IMG/VR virus record: IMGVR_UViG_3300029448_000394
Location: 1,360-25,468 of that record
Strand: one strand, 5' to 3'
Length of the DNA: 24,109 nucleotides
From: a virus
The notes beneath the pieces were generated by a model, which ran no database searches, was not told the DNA's origin, and saw only the letters and a list, made by a program, of their open reading frames with translations. Both the position numbers and the translations under genes were made by a program. Positions 16,103 to 21,378 of the stretch are shown here, piece after piece; position 1 is the stretch's first letter; each line of letters starts with the position of its first letter.

Positions 16103-16393
16103 TTAACCTTTCTTAATTCCTGTGTTTAAAGTTCCAGTATTAGAAATCATGCCACCTTGGTTATACATAGCTACTCTACCACCTTTAGCATAAGCTTTCT
16201 TTTTCATACCACCTTTAGCCATACCCTTGGCTTTCATGTCACCACCTTTATTCATGTAGCCCATATTATTACGGACTTCTTTAGGTAGCTTTTTAACACC
16301 TGTTTGTTGAGCAGTAGGTGTTTTTAAACCACCCATTGCCATACCTTTAGCTTTCATACCACCCTTAGCCATTCCTTTAGCTTTCTTCTTCAT
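16103..16393 (-). CDS. Lys/Gly/Met repeat protein (KAKGMAKGG repeats)
   Basis: 96 aa from the ATG at 16393, chosen because AGGA lies 8 nt upstream; the longer in-frame GTG (16408) has none. It overlaps the previous gene by 17 bp. Two copies of a KAKGMAKGGMK-type unit (near the N-terminus and after residue 50), plus MGGLK, YAKGG and YNQGG, make it a low-complexity basic protein with a short central segment (TAQQTGVKKLPKEVRNNMGY). The NQGG/KGG ends resemble short motifs at the beginnings of marine phage structural proteins. Function is unknown; a virion or DNA-binding role is a guess. Confidence 0.7.
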   Translation of the reverse strand: MKKKAKGMAKGGMKAKGMAMGGLKTPTAQQTGVKKLPKEVRNNMGYMNKGGDMKAKGMAKGGMKKKAYAKGGRVAMYNQGGMISNTGTLNTGIKKG

Positions 16394-17060
16394 TGTGATT
16401 ATCCTCACTGTATAAGTTGTTAAATACTCGTTGCGTATCCCATACGTAGTCTACGTTTTCTTTTGAGTTAAATATATGTTGGTTAGGTCTAAAGTCAGGA
16501 GCGCCTTGTCCTGTTTCAAACCAAGCTGGATGAGTTACTCTCACTCTGTTATTGGGTAACGCAACAATGTTACCTGTGTATTGTCCAGCATCTAACAGTT
16601 CTAATACGTGAGACTGTTTATGTTGTGCTGGATCATCGGCAACTTCACTATCAGTATAGTCAACAGTAAAGTAATACTTAGCTGGATAAAATTCTCCATC
16701 TACTTTAGCTATCCAAGGAGCAGGTGTTGCTCTTTCTAACTTGTAAACACTGTGGTAATGCGACATACAATCCCAAGGTTGGGCAAGATATGGTGGTAAT
16801 TCAGTAGGCCACTCTTCATAAGGTGTATCTCCTACTAGTGCTGTAAGAGGCATCCTAGCCCACATAGCACCCCCATGTACATTGTCTTCTTCTTCACACC
16901 CAGTAAATATAACTTGGAAGCTTAGTGTTCTGTTTGGCATAGTAGTTACACCAATAACCATACAGTGTAAAAACTCTCCGTGATAGTCTGATAAGTTCTT
17001 TGTGTACTCTCGTCTTACCCATGCTTTAAAGTATGGTATACTACTTGTTAGATACGCCAC
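16377..17060 (-). CDS. Conserved-looking protein of unknown function
   Basis: 227 aa from a GTG at 17060 with GAGGA about 9 nt upstream. It is rich in aromatic residues and looks like a globular mixed protein: YTKNLSDYHGEFLHCMVIGV, FQVIFTGCEEEDNVHGGAMW, PYLAQPWDCMSHYHSVYKL, VLPNN-type strands and a C-terminal NVDYVWDTQRVFNNLY helix. There is no signal peptide or membrane segment. It sits inside the run of basic small proteins but is itself acidic, so it could be a partner of them. I do not recognise a named family. Confidence 0.75.
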   Translation of the reverse strand: MAYLTSSIPYFKAWVRREYTKNLSDYHGEFLHCMVIGVTTMPNRTLSFQVIFTGCEEEDNVHGGAMWARMPLTALVGDTPYEEWPTELPPYLAQPWDCMSHYHSVYKLERATPAPWIAKVDGEFYPAKYYFTVDYTDSEVADDPAQHKQSHVLELLDAGQYTGNIVALPNNRVRVTHPAWFETGQGAPDFRPNQHIFNSKENVDYVWDTQRVFNNLYSEDNHNEEES

Positions 17061-17115
17061 GATGTTTTCCTCGCAATTGCTTTCTTTGCTACTCTAGCAC
17101 GTTATTTAGCAACTG

Positions 17116-17358
17116 TCAAGTTCTAAAGGATTTTGTTTTCTTTGCAATCCTTTTAGGTTGAGCCACAAACTGCTTACCTGCCTTAGTGCCTTTTCGCTTT
17201 GCTGCGGTTGTAGCTGCGTACTCACTAGAGCTAAGAGACTTAATAGCCTTAGAAGGTAGATAACGTTCACCAGTTTTAGCACTAGGCTTGCCACTCTTAG
17301 TACGCCATTTCTGTTTGGTCCAAGACTTTAAACTTTTCTGTGACTTAGCTAAAGCCAT
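17116..17358 (-). CDS. Basic small protein with KWRTKSGKPS and KQFVAQPKRIAKKT motifs
   Basis: 80 aa, about a quarter Lys/Arg. It starts at the ATG at 17358, directly after the stop of the 24-aa peptide. Features in order: SLKSWTKQKWRTKSGKPS, GERYLPSKAIKSLSSSEYAA, and a C-terminal GKQFVAQPKRIAKKT. This matches a family of small basic proteins known from algal viruses, cyanophages and other marine phages (Pfam DUF6321 from memory, not checked). Function is not established. Confidence 0.75.
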   Translation of the reverse strand: MALAKSQKSLKSWTKQKWRTKSGKPSAKTGERYLPSKAIKSLSSSEYAATTAAKRKGTKAGKQFVAQPKRIAKKTKSFRT

Positions 17359-17433
17359 CTAACAACACTCACAGTCAGGGTTACACTTACGATTAAGTAA
17401 TGCACAAAAAAGTCTTTTAAAATATTTTTTCAT
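17359..17433 (-). CDS. 24-aa Cys-rich peptide
   Basis: A 24-codon frame starts at the ATG at 17433, sharing ATGA with the stop of the upstream gene (17430), and ends in TAG immediately before the ATG of the next gene (17358). The peptide has a basic N-terminal helix (MKKYFKRLFCALLNRK) and a C-terminal NPDCECC; four of its five cysteines fall in the last eight residues. Exact tiling between two genes on the same strand is good evidence that it is translated. A metal-binding or disulphide role is possible but unproven. Confidence 0.65.
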   Translation of the reverse strand: MKKYFKRLFCALLNRKCNPDCECC

Positions 17434-17597
17434 GACTTGTAACCACCGCCCTTGGCTTTGTATTGTTTAGCAACCATTTGTGCTTTACGAGCTGACCACT
17501 GCCCAGGTTTACCACCTTTACCACCAGCTTTAACAGAGGCGACAAGATTTTTTCTCATAGTTGGTTTAGTATAATTCTTTGCTGCATTAACTGCCAT
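17430..17597 (-). CDS. Small basic protein with GKPGQWSARKAQ motif
   Basis: 55 aa from the ATG at 17597, which overlaps the upstream stop by one base (TGATG) and has GAAAGG 6 nt upstream; a longer in-frame ATG (17615) is less likely. The C-terminal half, GGKGGKPGQWSARKAQMVAK, then QYKAKGGGYKS, matches a family of small basic proteins found widely in algal viruses, phages and bacteria (DUF5872 from memory, not checked). Function is unknown. It shares 4 bp with the Cys-rich peptide gene downstream. Confidence 0.8.
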   Translation of the reverse strand: MAVNAAKNYTKPTMRKNLVASVKAGGKGGKPGQWSARKAQMVAKQYKAKGGGYKS

Positions 17598-17914
17598 CAG
17601 GAACCTTTCTTCCATTTCTTAGAAGGAGAAGCAGTCTTAGAAGAAGACCACTTAACTTTATCTGCCCAGTATGCTGCAGACATTTTACCTTTTTTAATAT
17701 TCTTAGCGTGTCTAGATTTAAAAGCTTCTCGTTGCCCAACAGTCTGATTAGTCTTTACACCCTCTTGACCAAACTTAATATACTTGTACTTACCACCTTC
17801 AGATGCCATAACATGATGAGACTTACTAGAGCTATCATTTAAACGCTGTGGTTTATTAACTGCTCTTAGTCCAGCATCTTTCATCTTAGTCTTGACTCGT
17901 TCAGGGAGAGACAT
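17597..17914 (-). CDS. Basic small protein with KSRHAKNIKKGKMSAAYWADKVKW motif region
   Basis: 105 aa. An N-terminal helix (LPERVKTKMKDAGLRAVNKP) is followed by SHHVMASEGGKYKYIKFGQE, a beta-hairpin-like GxKYKxIKFGQxG element, then AFKSRHAKNIKKGKMSAAYW and a basic tail. The RHxxNIxKGxMSxAYWAxxVKW arrangement is characteristic of a small-protein family I know from marine phages and phycodnaviruses with no assigned function. It overlaps its neighbours by 14 bp and 1 bp, so it is tightly coupled. Confidence 0.8.
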   Translation of the reverse strand: MSLPERVKTKMKDAGLRAVNKPQRLNDSSSKSHHVMASEGGKYKYIKFGQEGVKTNQTVGQREAFKSRHAKNIKKGKMSAAYWADKVKWSSSKTASPSKKWKKGS

Positions 17915-18095
17915 CTTGAATCCTTCTAGGTAAACAATAGGCCACTACCTTATCCTTTGGTGTTAGACCGTGTGTGCTATATCGTTTTGTTATTTGAGCT
18001 GCGTAGTAGTTACAATTTTCTACCGTGTTAAATACCATTGTATCTTCAAGCTTTCTATCTACGCCAAGATAGATTAAAAGGACAAAAACATACAT
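17901..18095 (-). CDS. Small protein with hydrophobic N-terminus, unknown
   Basis: 64 aa. The start ATG at 18095 overlaps the endolysin stop (TAATG). Residues 1-11 (MYVFVLLIYLG) are hydrophobic and could be a short signal or anchor. The rest, with VENCNYYAAQITKRY and DKVVAYCLPRR, contains a cysteine pair that could form a disulphide outside the cytoplasm. Its place right after the endolysin makes an accessory lysis role, for instance spanin-like, conceivable. However, the membrane segment is short and no lipobox is seen. Confidence 0.65.
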   Translation of the reverse strand: MYVFVLLIYLGVDRKLEDTMVFNTVENCNYYAAQITKRYSTHGLTPKDKVVAYCLPRRIQDVSP

Positions 18096-18547
18096 TACAT
18101 CATTTCAAAGTGTGGTGCATCAATGAACGGTCTACGACCTTGTGAACGACGAAGATCTACATACTCATTCATTGCATCTTCCATAGAACCCTTATAAGAA
18201 GCAATGTCACCTACACTCCATGCAGCTCCCCACTTGATAGGAACACTATGTACAACTGCAGCATCAGCCATTGCATCTGCTATCTCATCATACTTATTTA
18301 AAGACCAAGTAACATTAGGGCCAATGTAAGCTACAAGGTCTACTGCACGGCCCTCGAGATGCTTACTCTTCATTGTTTGTGATGCACCACTAGCCACAAG
18401 CTTTTCTTGCTCCTCTACGGTACGCATACCACAGGTAACACCAAAGTCTACTTTGGTCAGAGTAATAGCAGTCTTAACTACTTCTATTAACTTAGGATTA
18501 ATACCTTCAAGTCTTCCTTCACTACGTGATGATAGTTTAAACGCCAT
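18095..18547 (-). CDS. Endolysin: M15-family peptidase
   Basis: 150 aa. SKHLEGRAVDLVAY provides His63 and Asp70, and DAPHFE near the C-terminus provides His146. This is the zinc-binding triad of M15 (VanY-type) peptidases, with nearby acids for catalysis. CGMRTVEEQEKLVASGASQT before the first ligand is also typical. Such phage enzymes cleave the peptide stems of peptidoglycan at lysis. There is no signal peptide, so it depends on a holin for access to the wall. A holin lies just upstream in the transcript, supporting a lysis cassette. GGAG precedes the start by about 8 nt. Confidence 0.9.
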   Translation of the reverse strand: MAFKLSSRSEGRLEGINPKLIEVVKTAITLTKVDFGVTCGMRTVEEQEKLVASGASQTMKSKHLEGRAVDLVAYIGPNVTWSLNKYDEIADAMADAAVVHSVPIKWGAAWSVGDIASYKGSMEDAMNEYVDLRRSQGRRPFIDAPHFEMM

Positions 18548-18668
18548 TATTTTTCTCCGCTATGAGCTTTGCTTGCTCTCGTATTTGTTCTTGTTGTTTC
18601 TCTAATGCAATAAACTGCTTATCCAACTCGGATAGTTGAGGGATAGATATTACATTATTTCTTTCCAA
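18537..18668 (-). CDS. Possible 43-aa helical peptide (TTG start) between holin and endolysin
   Basis: An open frame of 43 codons fills the gap between the holin stop (18655) and the endolysin start (18547). It overlaps the holin end by 14 bp and the endolysin start by 11 bp. The only start in place is TTG at 18668. The product is a charged amphipathic helix (LSELDKQFIALEKQQEQIRE, then QAKLIAEKNNGV) with coiled-coil spacing and no membrane segment. The fit to the gap and the protein-like pattern favour a real gene; the rare start and lack of a clear ribosome site count against it. Confidence 0.45.
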   Translation of the reverse strand: MERNNVISIPQLSELDKQFIALEKQQEQIREQAKLIAEKNNGV

Positions 18669-19008
18669 AGAACTTACTCACTGACCTCATACCAATACTA
18701 GCACTAACAATACCACCAAGAGCAATCTGATACCACTGAGGCATAACTTCTAGAGCTTGAAACCCTCTTGCTACTATATCATTTCCCCAATCACCACAGA
18801 ATGCTAAGATCAGTGGGATAGAAAACAACAAGGTAATCCATTCATCTTTCCATGAGTTCTCAGTAGCCTTGATAGCTTCTATATCCCAGTCAATCTCACC
18901 TGTAAGCTGCTTCTTTTTAATCTCAGCTTCAGTAAGTTTGATCTGTGTCTTGCCATCTATGATACTGGTAGCTAGTCCAGTAAGACTTCCTATAAGTTGA
19001 CCAATCAT
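18655..19008 (-). CDS. Holin, 3TM gene-transfer-agent type
   Basis: 117 aa. The start ATG at 19008 shares ATGA with the upstream stop. There is an amphipathic N-terminus with a first hydrophobic segment (IGQLIGSLTGLATSII), a helical linker (KLTEAEIKKKQLTGEIDWDI), then ENSWKDEWITLLFSIPLILA and a last segment QWYQIALGGIVSASIGMRSV ending SKFFGKK. The ENSWKDEW...PLILAF...GIVSASIGMR pattern matches the 3TM holin family first described in gene transfer agents (GTA_holin_3TM). It permeabilises the inner membrane to release the endolysin encoded just downstream. Confidence 0.85.
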   Translation of the reverse strand: MIGQLIGSLTGLATSIIDGKTQIKLTEAEIKKKQLTGEIDWDIEAIKATENSWKDEWITLLFSIPLILAFCGDWGNDIVARGFQALEVMPQWYQIALGGIVSASIGMRSVSKFFGKK

Positions 19009-19214
19009 TTATGTTTCTCGTTTCCTAACCATACTGCAAAGCAACCAGTTAAGGCTCCCATGCAGATAGACACTAGACCTGACTGTTGAATTGATGGATC
19101 AGGTAAGGTCATGAACCAATGAACTGCTTGATATGTAAGTACAGTAACTGCAAGCATCATAATACGAGGCATAATCTGCCACTTAAGTACACGTTCCATA
19201 ATAATCTCTGGCAT
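19005..19214 (-). CDS. Small membrane protein upstream of holin (second holin or antiholin candidate)
   Basis: 69 aa from the ATG at 19214, which overlaps the upstream stop by one base (TAATG); a TTG three codons upstream is less likely. Two hydrophobic segments are visible, MPRIMMLAVTVLTYQAVHWF and SGLVSICMGALTGCFAVWLG, with a charged end NEKHK. Two-segment proteins of this size paired with a holin can be second holins or holin regulators. The role is inferred from topology and position. Confidence 0.75.
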   Translation of the reverse strand: MPEIIMERVLKWQIMPRIMMLAVTVLTYQAVHWFMTLPDPSIQQSGLVSICMGALTGCFAVWLGNEKHK

Positions 19215-19465
19215 TATTCCCAATCCCTTTTTGTTCGTGGTTGAAATACGTCTTTGGCCTCTAGGTGACCCTCTAAGTACATGGCTCTTTCTACATGATC
19301 TAAAGAATATCTAACCCCAGTGTCTTGGAATATTTTTTCTCTTACATAAAAGACGTCAGATCTAGGGATATGTACTCTTCTAAGCCTACCCTCATCTCTT
19401 GATGCTAGGGCATAGTAGAATTCTTCTAGCACTTTGTCAGAAGAATACATTTTAGGTTTAGCCAT
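19214..19465 (-). CDS. First gene of the late arm, unknown
   Basis: 83 aa, highly charged, with helices KVLEEFYYALASRDEGRLRR and YSLDHVERAMYLEGHLEAKD around a DVFYVREKIFQDTG segment. No family is named. As the first gene of the leftward arm it would be the most promoter-proximal product. A DNA- or RNA-binding protein is possible, but no motif proves it. AGGAG lies 11 nt before the ATG at 19465, a rather long spacing. Confidence 0.75.
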   Translation of the reverse strand: MAKPKMYSSDKVLEEFYYALASRDEGRLRRVHIPRSDVFYVREKIFQDTGVRYSLDHVERAMYLEGHLEAKDVFQPRTKRDWE

Positions 19466-19484
19466 TGTCTTGATTGCTCCTAGT

Positions 19485-19510
19485 TATAACCAATGTTTTT
19501 CTAATGTCAA
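19485..19510 (-). promoter_or_regulatory. Promoter-like boxes ahead of the late arm
   Basis: On the minus strand TATTGACA is followed 14 nt later by TATAACTAGG. Both strings recur in the capsid promoter at 4905-4932 (spacer 16), as do GAAA and CA in the spacer. A 14-nt spacer is short for sigma-70, and the -10 box lies only about 20 nt from the start codon at 19465. The motif may therefore be read by a modified or phage-supplied factor, or serve as a binding site rather than a normal promoter. Confidence 0.45.
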
Positions 19511-19532
19511 TACTTTTTTGTAATAAATCTAA

Positions 19533-19557
19533 ATCAATCTCGCTTCGCTCGCTTGAT
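19533..19557. repeat. Local GC-rich CTCGC/GCTCGC repeat inside short inverted ends
   Basis: ATCAA and TTGAT flank CTCGCTTCGCTCGC, a GC-rich patch in otherwise AT-rich DNA, 70 bp upstream of the late arm. It can fold as a small stem and resembles REP-like CGCTTCGCTCG strings. Its role is unknown. Confidence 0.3.
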
Positions 19558-19648
19558 GACGACAAAATTTGCCACACATAGACTAACCTAAGGTTATTTC
19601 TTTAGATTATATACTTCTTATTATTAGTTTCAAGAGGTTTTACTCTAA

Positions 19649-19669
19649 GTTATACTCTTAGAGTATAAC
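19649..19669. promoter_or_regulatory. 21-bp inverted repeat, operator-like
   Basis: GTTATACTCT and AGAGTATAAC form perfect 10-bp arms around one central T. A related partial copy (TTTTACTCTAAGTTAT) lies just to the left. A dimeric repressor or activator site between the two arms of the genome is the obvious reading. A cruciform or an RNA hairpin is an alternative. Confidence 0.5.
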
Positions 19670-19706
19670 ATCTAGTATTATATATTTAATTAATTAGATA
19701 CAAGAG

Positions 19707-19730
19707 GTCATATCCTTTAGTCATATCCTT
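19707..19730. repeat. Direct repeat GTCATATCCTT x2
   Basis: Two exact 11-bp copies (19707-19717 and 19720-19730) are spaced by 13 bp start to start, in the AT-rich divergent region. The first is preceded by CAAGAGG, which also occurs at 19631. They could be binding sites or a small slippage duplication. Confidence 0.4.
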
Positions 19731-19811
19731 ATGTACTAACCTTATGTTATATATGTTATACATATTCCGCCGATTTGTCAAGAACTAATTTTAAAAAAGA
19801 ACAATATTCTT

Positions 19812-19825
19812 TTTGTGATCACAAA
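19812..19825. promoter_or_regulatory. 14-bp perfect palindrome TTTGTGATCACAAA
   Basis: A perfect palindrome lies 6 bp to the left of the 18-bp palindrome at 19832. The half site TTTGTGA recalls CRP/FNR-family half sites, but without their usual central spacer. A regulatory binding site is likely; the protein is unknown. Confidence 0.4.
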
Positions 19826-19831
19826 TCAAAG

Positions 19832-19849
19832 TAGTTTAACGTTAAACTA
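19832..19849. promoter_or_regulatory. 18-bp perfect palindrome TAGTTTAACGTTAAACTA
   Basis: A perfect 9+9 inverted repeat lies upstream of the rightward arm, close to the 14-bp palindrome. It is a good candidate for a dimeric regulator or replication-initiator site. Confidence 0.5.
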
Positions 19850-19855
19850 TCTACC

Positions 19856-19891
19856 CCGAATTCTAAATTTACCTGATTCTACCCGATTCTA
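19856..19891 (+). repeat. Three CCNGATTCTA-like direct repeats
   Basis: CCGAATTCTA (19856), CCTGATTCTA (19872) and CCCGATTCTA (19882) follow each other just after the palindromes. They are short and imperfect. They could be iteron-like initiator sites, or chance. Confidence 0.3.
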
Positions 19892-19941
19892 AAATCCCCA
19901 TCTCTGTCATTGAGTGTATATACGCTACTGCATACCCCCGT

Positions 19942-20214
19942 ATGGCCCCTGACCCCCCTAAGTATAGGTCACCTATCCTAATTCCTAGGTTGACTATACC
20001 TTTTTATTACGCTACCTGCCTGAAAGCACTAGGTTATATAGACAACAGACAGTTATCATCTCATAAGTATGGTTATGTTACAACATTACATTTAGAGACG
20101 GACGGAAAGCCTTTGGTTTATGCACTACCCCAAGGCTCTATAATCCTAGACCATACCCCAATAGATCGGCAGCTTGAGACCTATCCCAAAGTATGTATCT
20201 CACCTATACCTTAG
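19942..20214 (+). CDS. Uncertain 90-aa ORF in the divergent region
   Basis: Ninety codons from the ATG at 19942. The product (FYYATCLKALGYIDNRQLSS, then a TLHLETDGKPLVYALP segment and HTPIDRQLETYP) reads plausibly as a small globular protein, and codon choice is like that of the rightward genes. There is no ribosome binding site before the ATG, and the first 20 residues are Pro-rich and less protein-like. A leaderless gene is possible; a chance frame over a non-coding region is equally possible. An inverted repeat lies across its stop codon. Confidence 0.35.
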   Translation: MAPDPPKYRSPILIPRLTIPFYYATCLKALGYIDNRQLSSHKYGYVTTLHLETDGKPLVYALPQGSIILDHTPIDRQLETYPKVCISPIP

Positions 20215-20232
20215 CCTGGGGTAATACATACT
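20190..20232 (+). repeat. Inverted repeat AGTATGTAT / ATACATACT around the stop of the 90-aa ORF
   Basis: Nine-bp perfect arms are separated by 25 nt. There is no T-run afterwards, so it is not a standard terminator. From 20233 to 20441 I see no gene and no strong structure beyond AT-rich DNA. Confidence 0.35.
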
Positions 20233-20441
20233 ATCGATATTTGTCCAGTTCGCTGCCAAGCCTTAAAACAAGGAAAAACGCCTATTATGTACTTTTTTGC
20301 TTTACATATGGGAAAGGCTCAATTAACGGTCTTTTTGCGAGACGTTTGAAGCCAGCGTTTACATAAAATTAGCTTCTCTGATTGGTAGGTCGTTATCCTC
20401 TGTACCTCTGATACCTCAAACGAGGCTTATATGAGATCATG

Positions 20442-20810
20442 GTAACGTCGCTGGTTTCGACAGATACATAGAGCCAAGTAGGTTGTGGGCCGTTCTCAAT
20501 AGAGACTACCCAATAAAGCGATGCGAAAGAACTCTATGTCCCTATGATGCAAAGCATGCTGTTTAAAAAGCGGCACGGTATCACCTGAGAATATAAGCAA
20601 ACTAGCTTGGATAAAGCAGACCAGATTATAACAGATTAAACATTCGGTTTAGTCGTCTGATCTATAGAGAAACGAAAGTAGGAACACCATAATCTCACAT
20701 ATCTGAATAGACGCGGTTGAGAAATGCAAAGTGGGGAAAAACAAAACATAACTTAGGGCATTGGATTGGATCACCGATAGCAAGGCTTTCACCCAATGCC
20801 CTACGTTGCA
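20442..20810 (+). ncRNA. Structured RNA candidate with tmRNA-like 5' end
   Basis: GTAACGT (20442-20448), 4 nt, then GGTTTCGACA (20453-20462) reproduces the tmRNA 5' layout of a 7-nt acceptor strand, four bases and the conserved D-region. ACGTTGC (20803-20809) can pair with GTAACGT (7 bp, one G-U), and A20810 would be the discriminator. The total of 369 nt is normal for tmRNA. Further stems are ACATAGAG/CTCTATGT (20466-20473 with 20532-20539), GATTAAAC/GTTTAGTC (20634-20641 with 20647-20654) and a perfect 10-bp AGGGCATTGG/CCAATGCCCT (20755-20764 with 20793-20802) abutting the acceptor strand. Against it: there is no TTCRA T-loop, CCA is not encoded, there is no G3-U70 pair, and no tag ends in LAA or VAA. 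The short frame at tag position ends DAKHAV then TAA at 20564-20566. It may be a diverged or degenerate tmRNA, or another structured RNA. Confidence 0.35.
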
Positions 20811-20851
20811 TTGTACTGCATAGCATCCCGTTATGTAGTATTCAGCAACGT
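20803..20851 (+). promoter_or_regulatory. Inverted repeat ACGTTGC / GCAACGT just before the first rightward gene
   Basis: Perfect 7-bp arms; the second (20845-20851) directly precedes AAAAGGAA, the ribosome site of the gene at 20866. The first arm is the same strand that can pair with 20442-20448, so the two pairings are mutually exclusive. Regulation of the gene start is a possibility, not shown. Confidence 0.35.
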
Positions 20852-20865
20852 AAAAGGAATAAGTT

Positions 20866-21378
20866 ATGACAACTCAAACTAATGACATCAAAAAAATTGA
20901 AAATGCTTTTATCACTTCTATGGGAAGCGGTAAGCAAGCGGCAATCAAATTGGCAATGCTGATTGATATGTCAAAAACGAGTGGAGATAGTCGCTCGCTT
21001 TCAAATGCTTTGACACGTTTGAAAAAAGCGGATGATGCCACGGGTTACAGCGCCACAAAGAAAATCATTCTTGCGATTTTCCCAAAGGCTACTGCCAAGC
21101 CTAGTAAAGATAAAAAGACCATTGTGATTAAAGACATGATGGTTGAAGTAGACAATGATGCTATTGACCGTTTGGTTGATGGTGTCAAACAAGGCTTGTC
21201 TATTCGTTCAACTCTTGCGGCAATTGTCGCAGATGATAGCCCAAAAGAGTATGATCTGATCAAATCAAGCGATCAGACCGTAGCCAAGGCAATTAAGAAT
21301 GGCATTACTGAAGCGGCAATGCTTGCGGCAATCAAGGCATCTTACGCCAAAGCGAAAAAGGCTGAGGCTAGCAAGTAA
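20866..21378 (+). CDS. First gene of the rightward (early) arm, unknown
   Basis: 170 aa. The start ATG at 20866 has AAAAGGAA 7 nt upstream. The product is Lys/Ala-rich and mainly helical (NDIKKIENAFITSMGSGKQA, LSNALTRLKKADDATGYSAT) with a central strand pair KKTIVIKDMMVEVDN. The C-terminal third has two similar helices (IDRLVDGVKQGLSIRSTLAA and DQTVAKAIKNGITEAAMLAA), followed by a Lys/Ala-rich tail. That internal similarity suggests a duplicated helical unit. The DNA word GCGGCAAT recurs four times within it, reflecting Ala-Ala-Ile stretches. No family is recognised. As the first early gene it may target host machinery, which is only inference. Confidence 0.75.
   Translation: MTTQTNDIKKIENAFITSMGSGKQAAIKLAMLIDMSKTSGDSRSLSNALTRLKKADDATGYSATKKIILAIFPKATAKPSKDKKTIVIKDMMVEVDNDAIDRLVDGVKQGLSIRSTLAAIVADDSPKEYDLIKSSDQTVAKAIKNGITEAAMLAAIKASYAKAKKAEASK

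Noticed and set aside
19533-19730. CRISPR array
   Set aside because: The repeats here are short, differ from one another and lack regular spacers.
20230-20441. Two-piece (permuted) alphaproteobacterial tmRNA with the acceptor half upstream of 20442
   Set aside because: I looked for a TTCRA T-loop and a strand complementary to GTAACGT upstream and found neither (nearest is GCGTTTAC at 20357, which mismatches).
20655-20690. Hammerhead-like ribozyme core (CTGAT...GAAA...CGAAA)
   Set aside because: The conserved CUGANGA box is not present (CTGATCT instead) and the three-stem layout cannot be drawn.
19466-20865. tRNA genes or an attachment site in the divergent region
   Set aside because: No GTTCRANNC T-loop with matching stems was found, and no integrase gene is present in the window.
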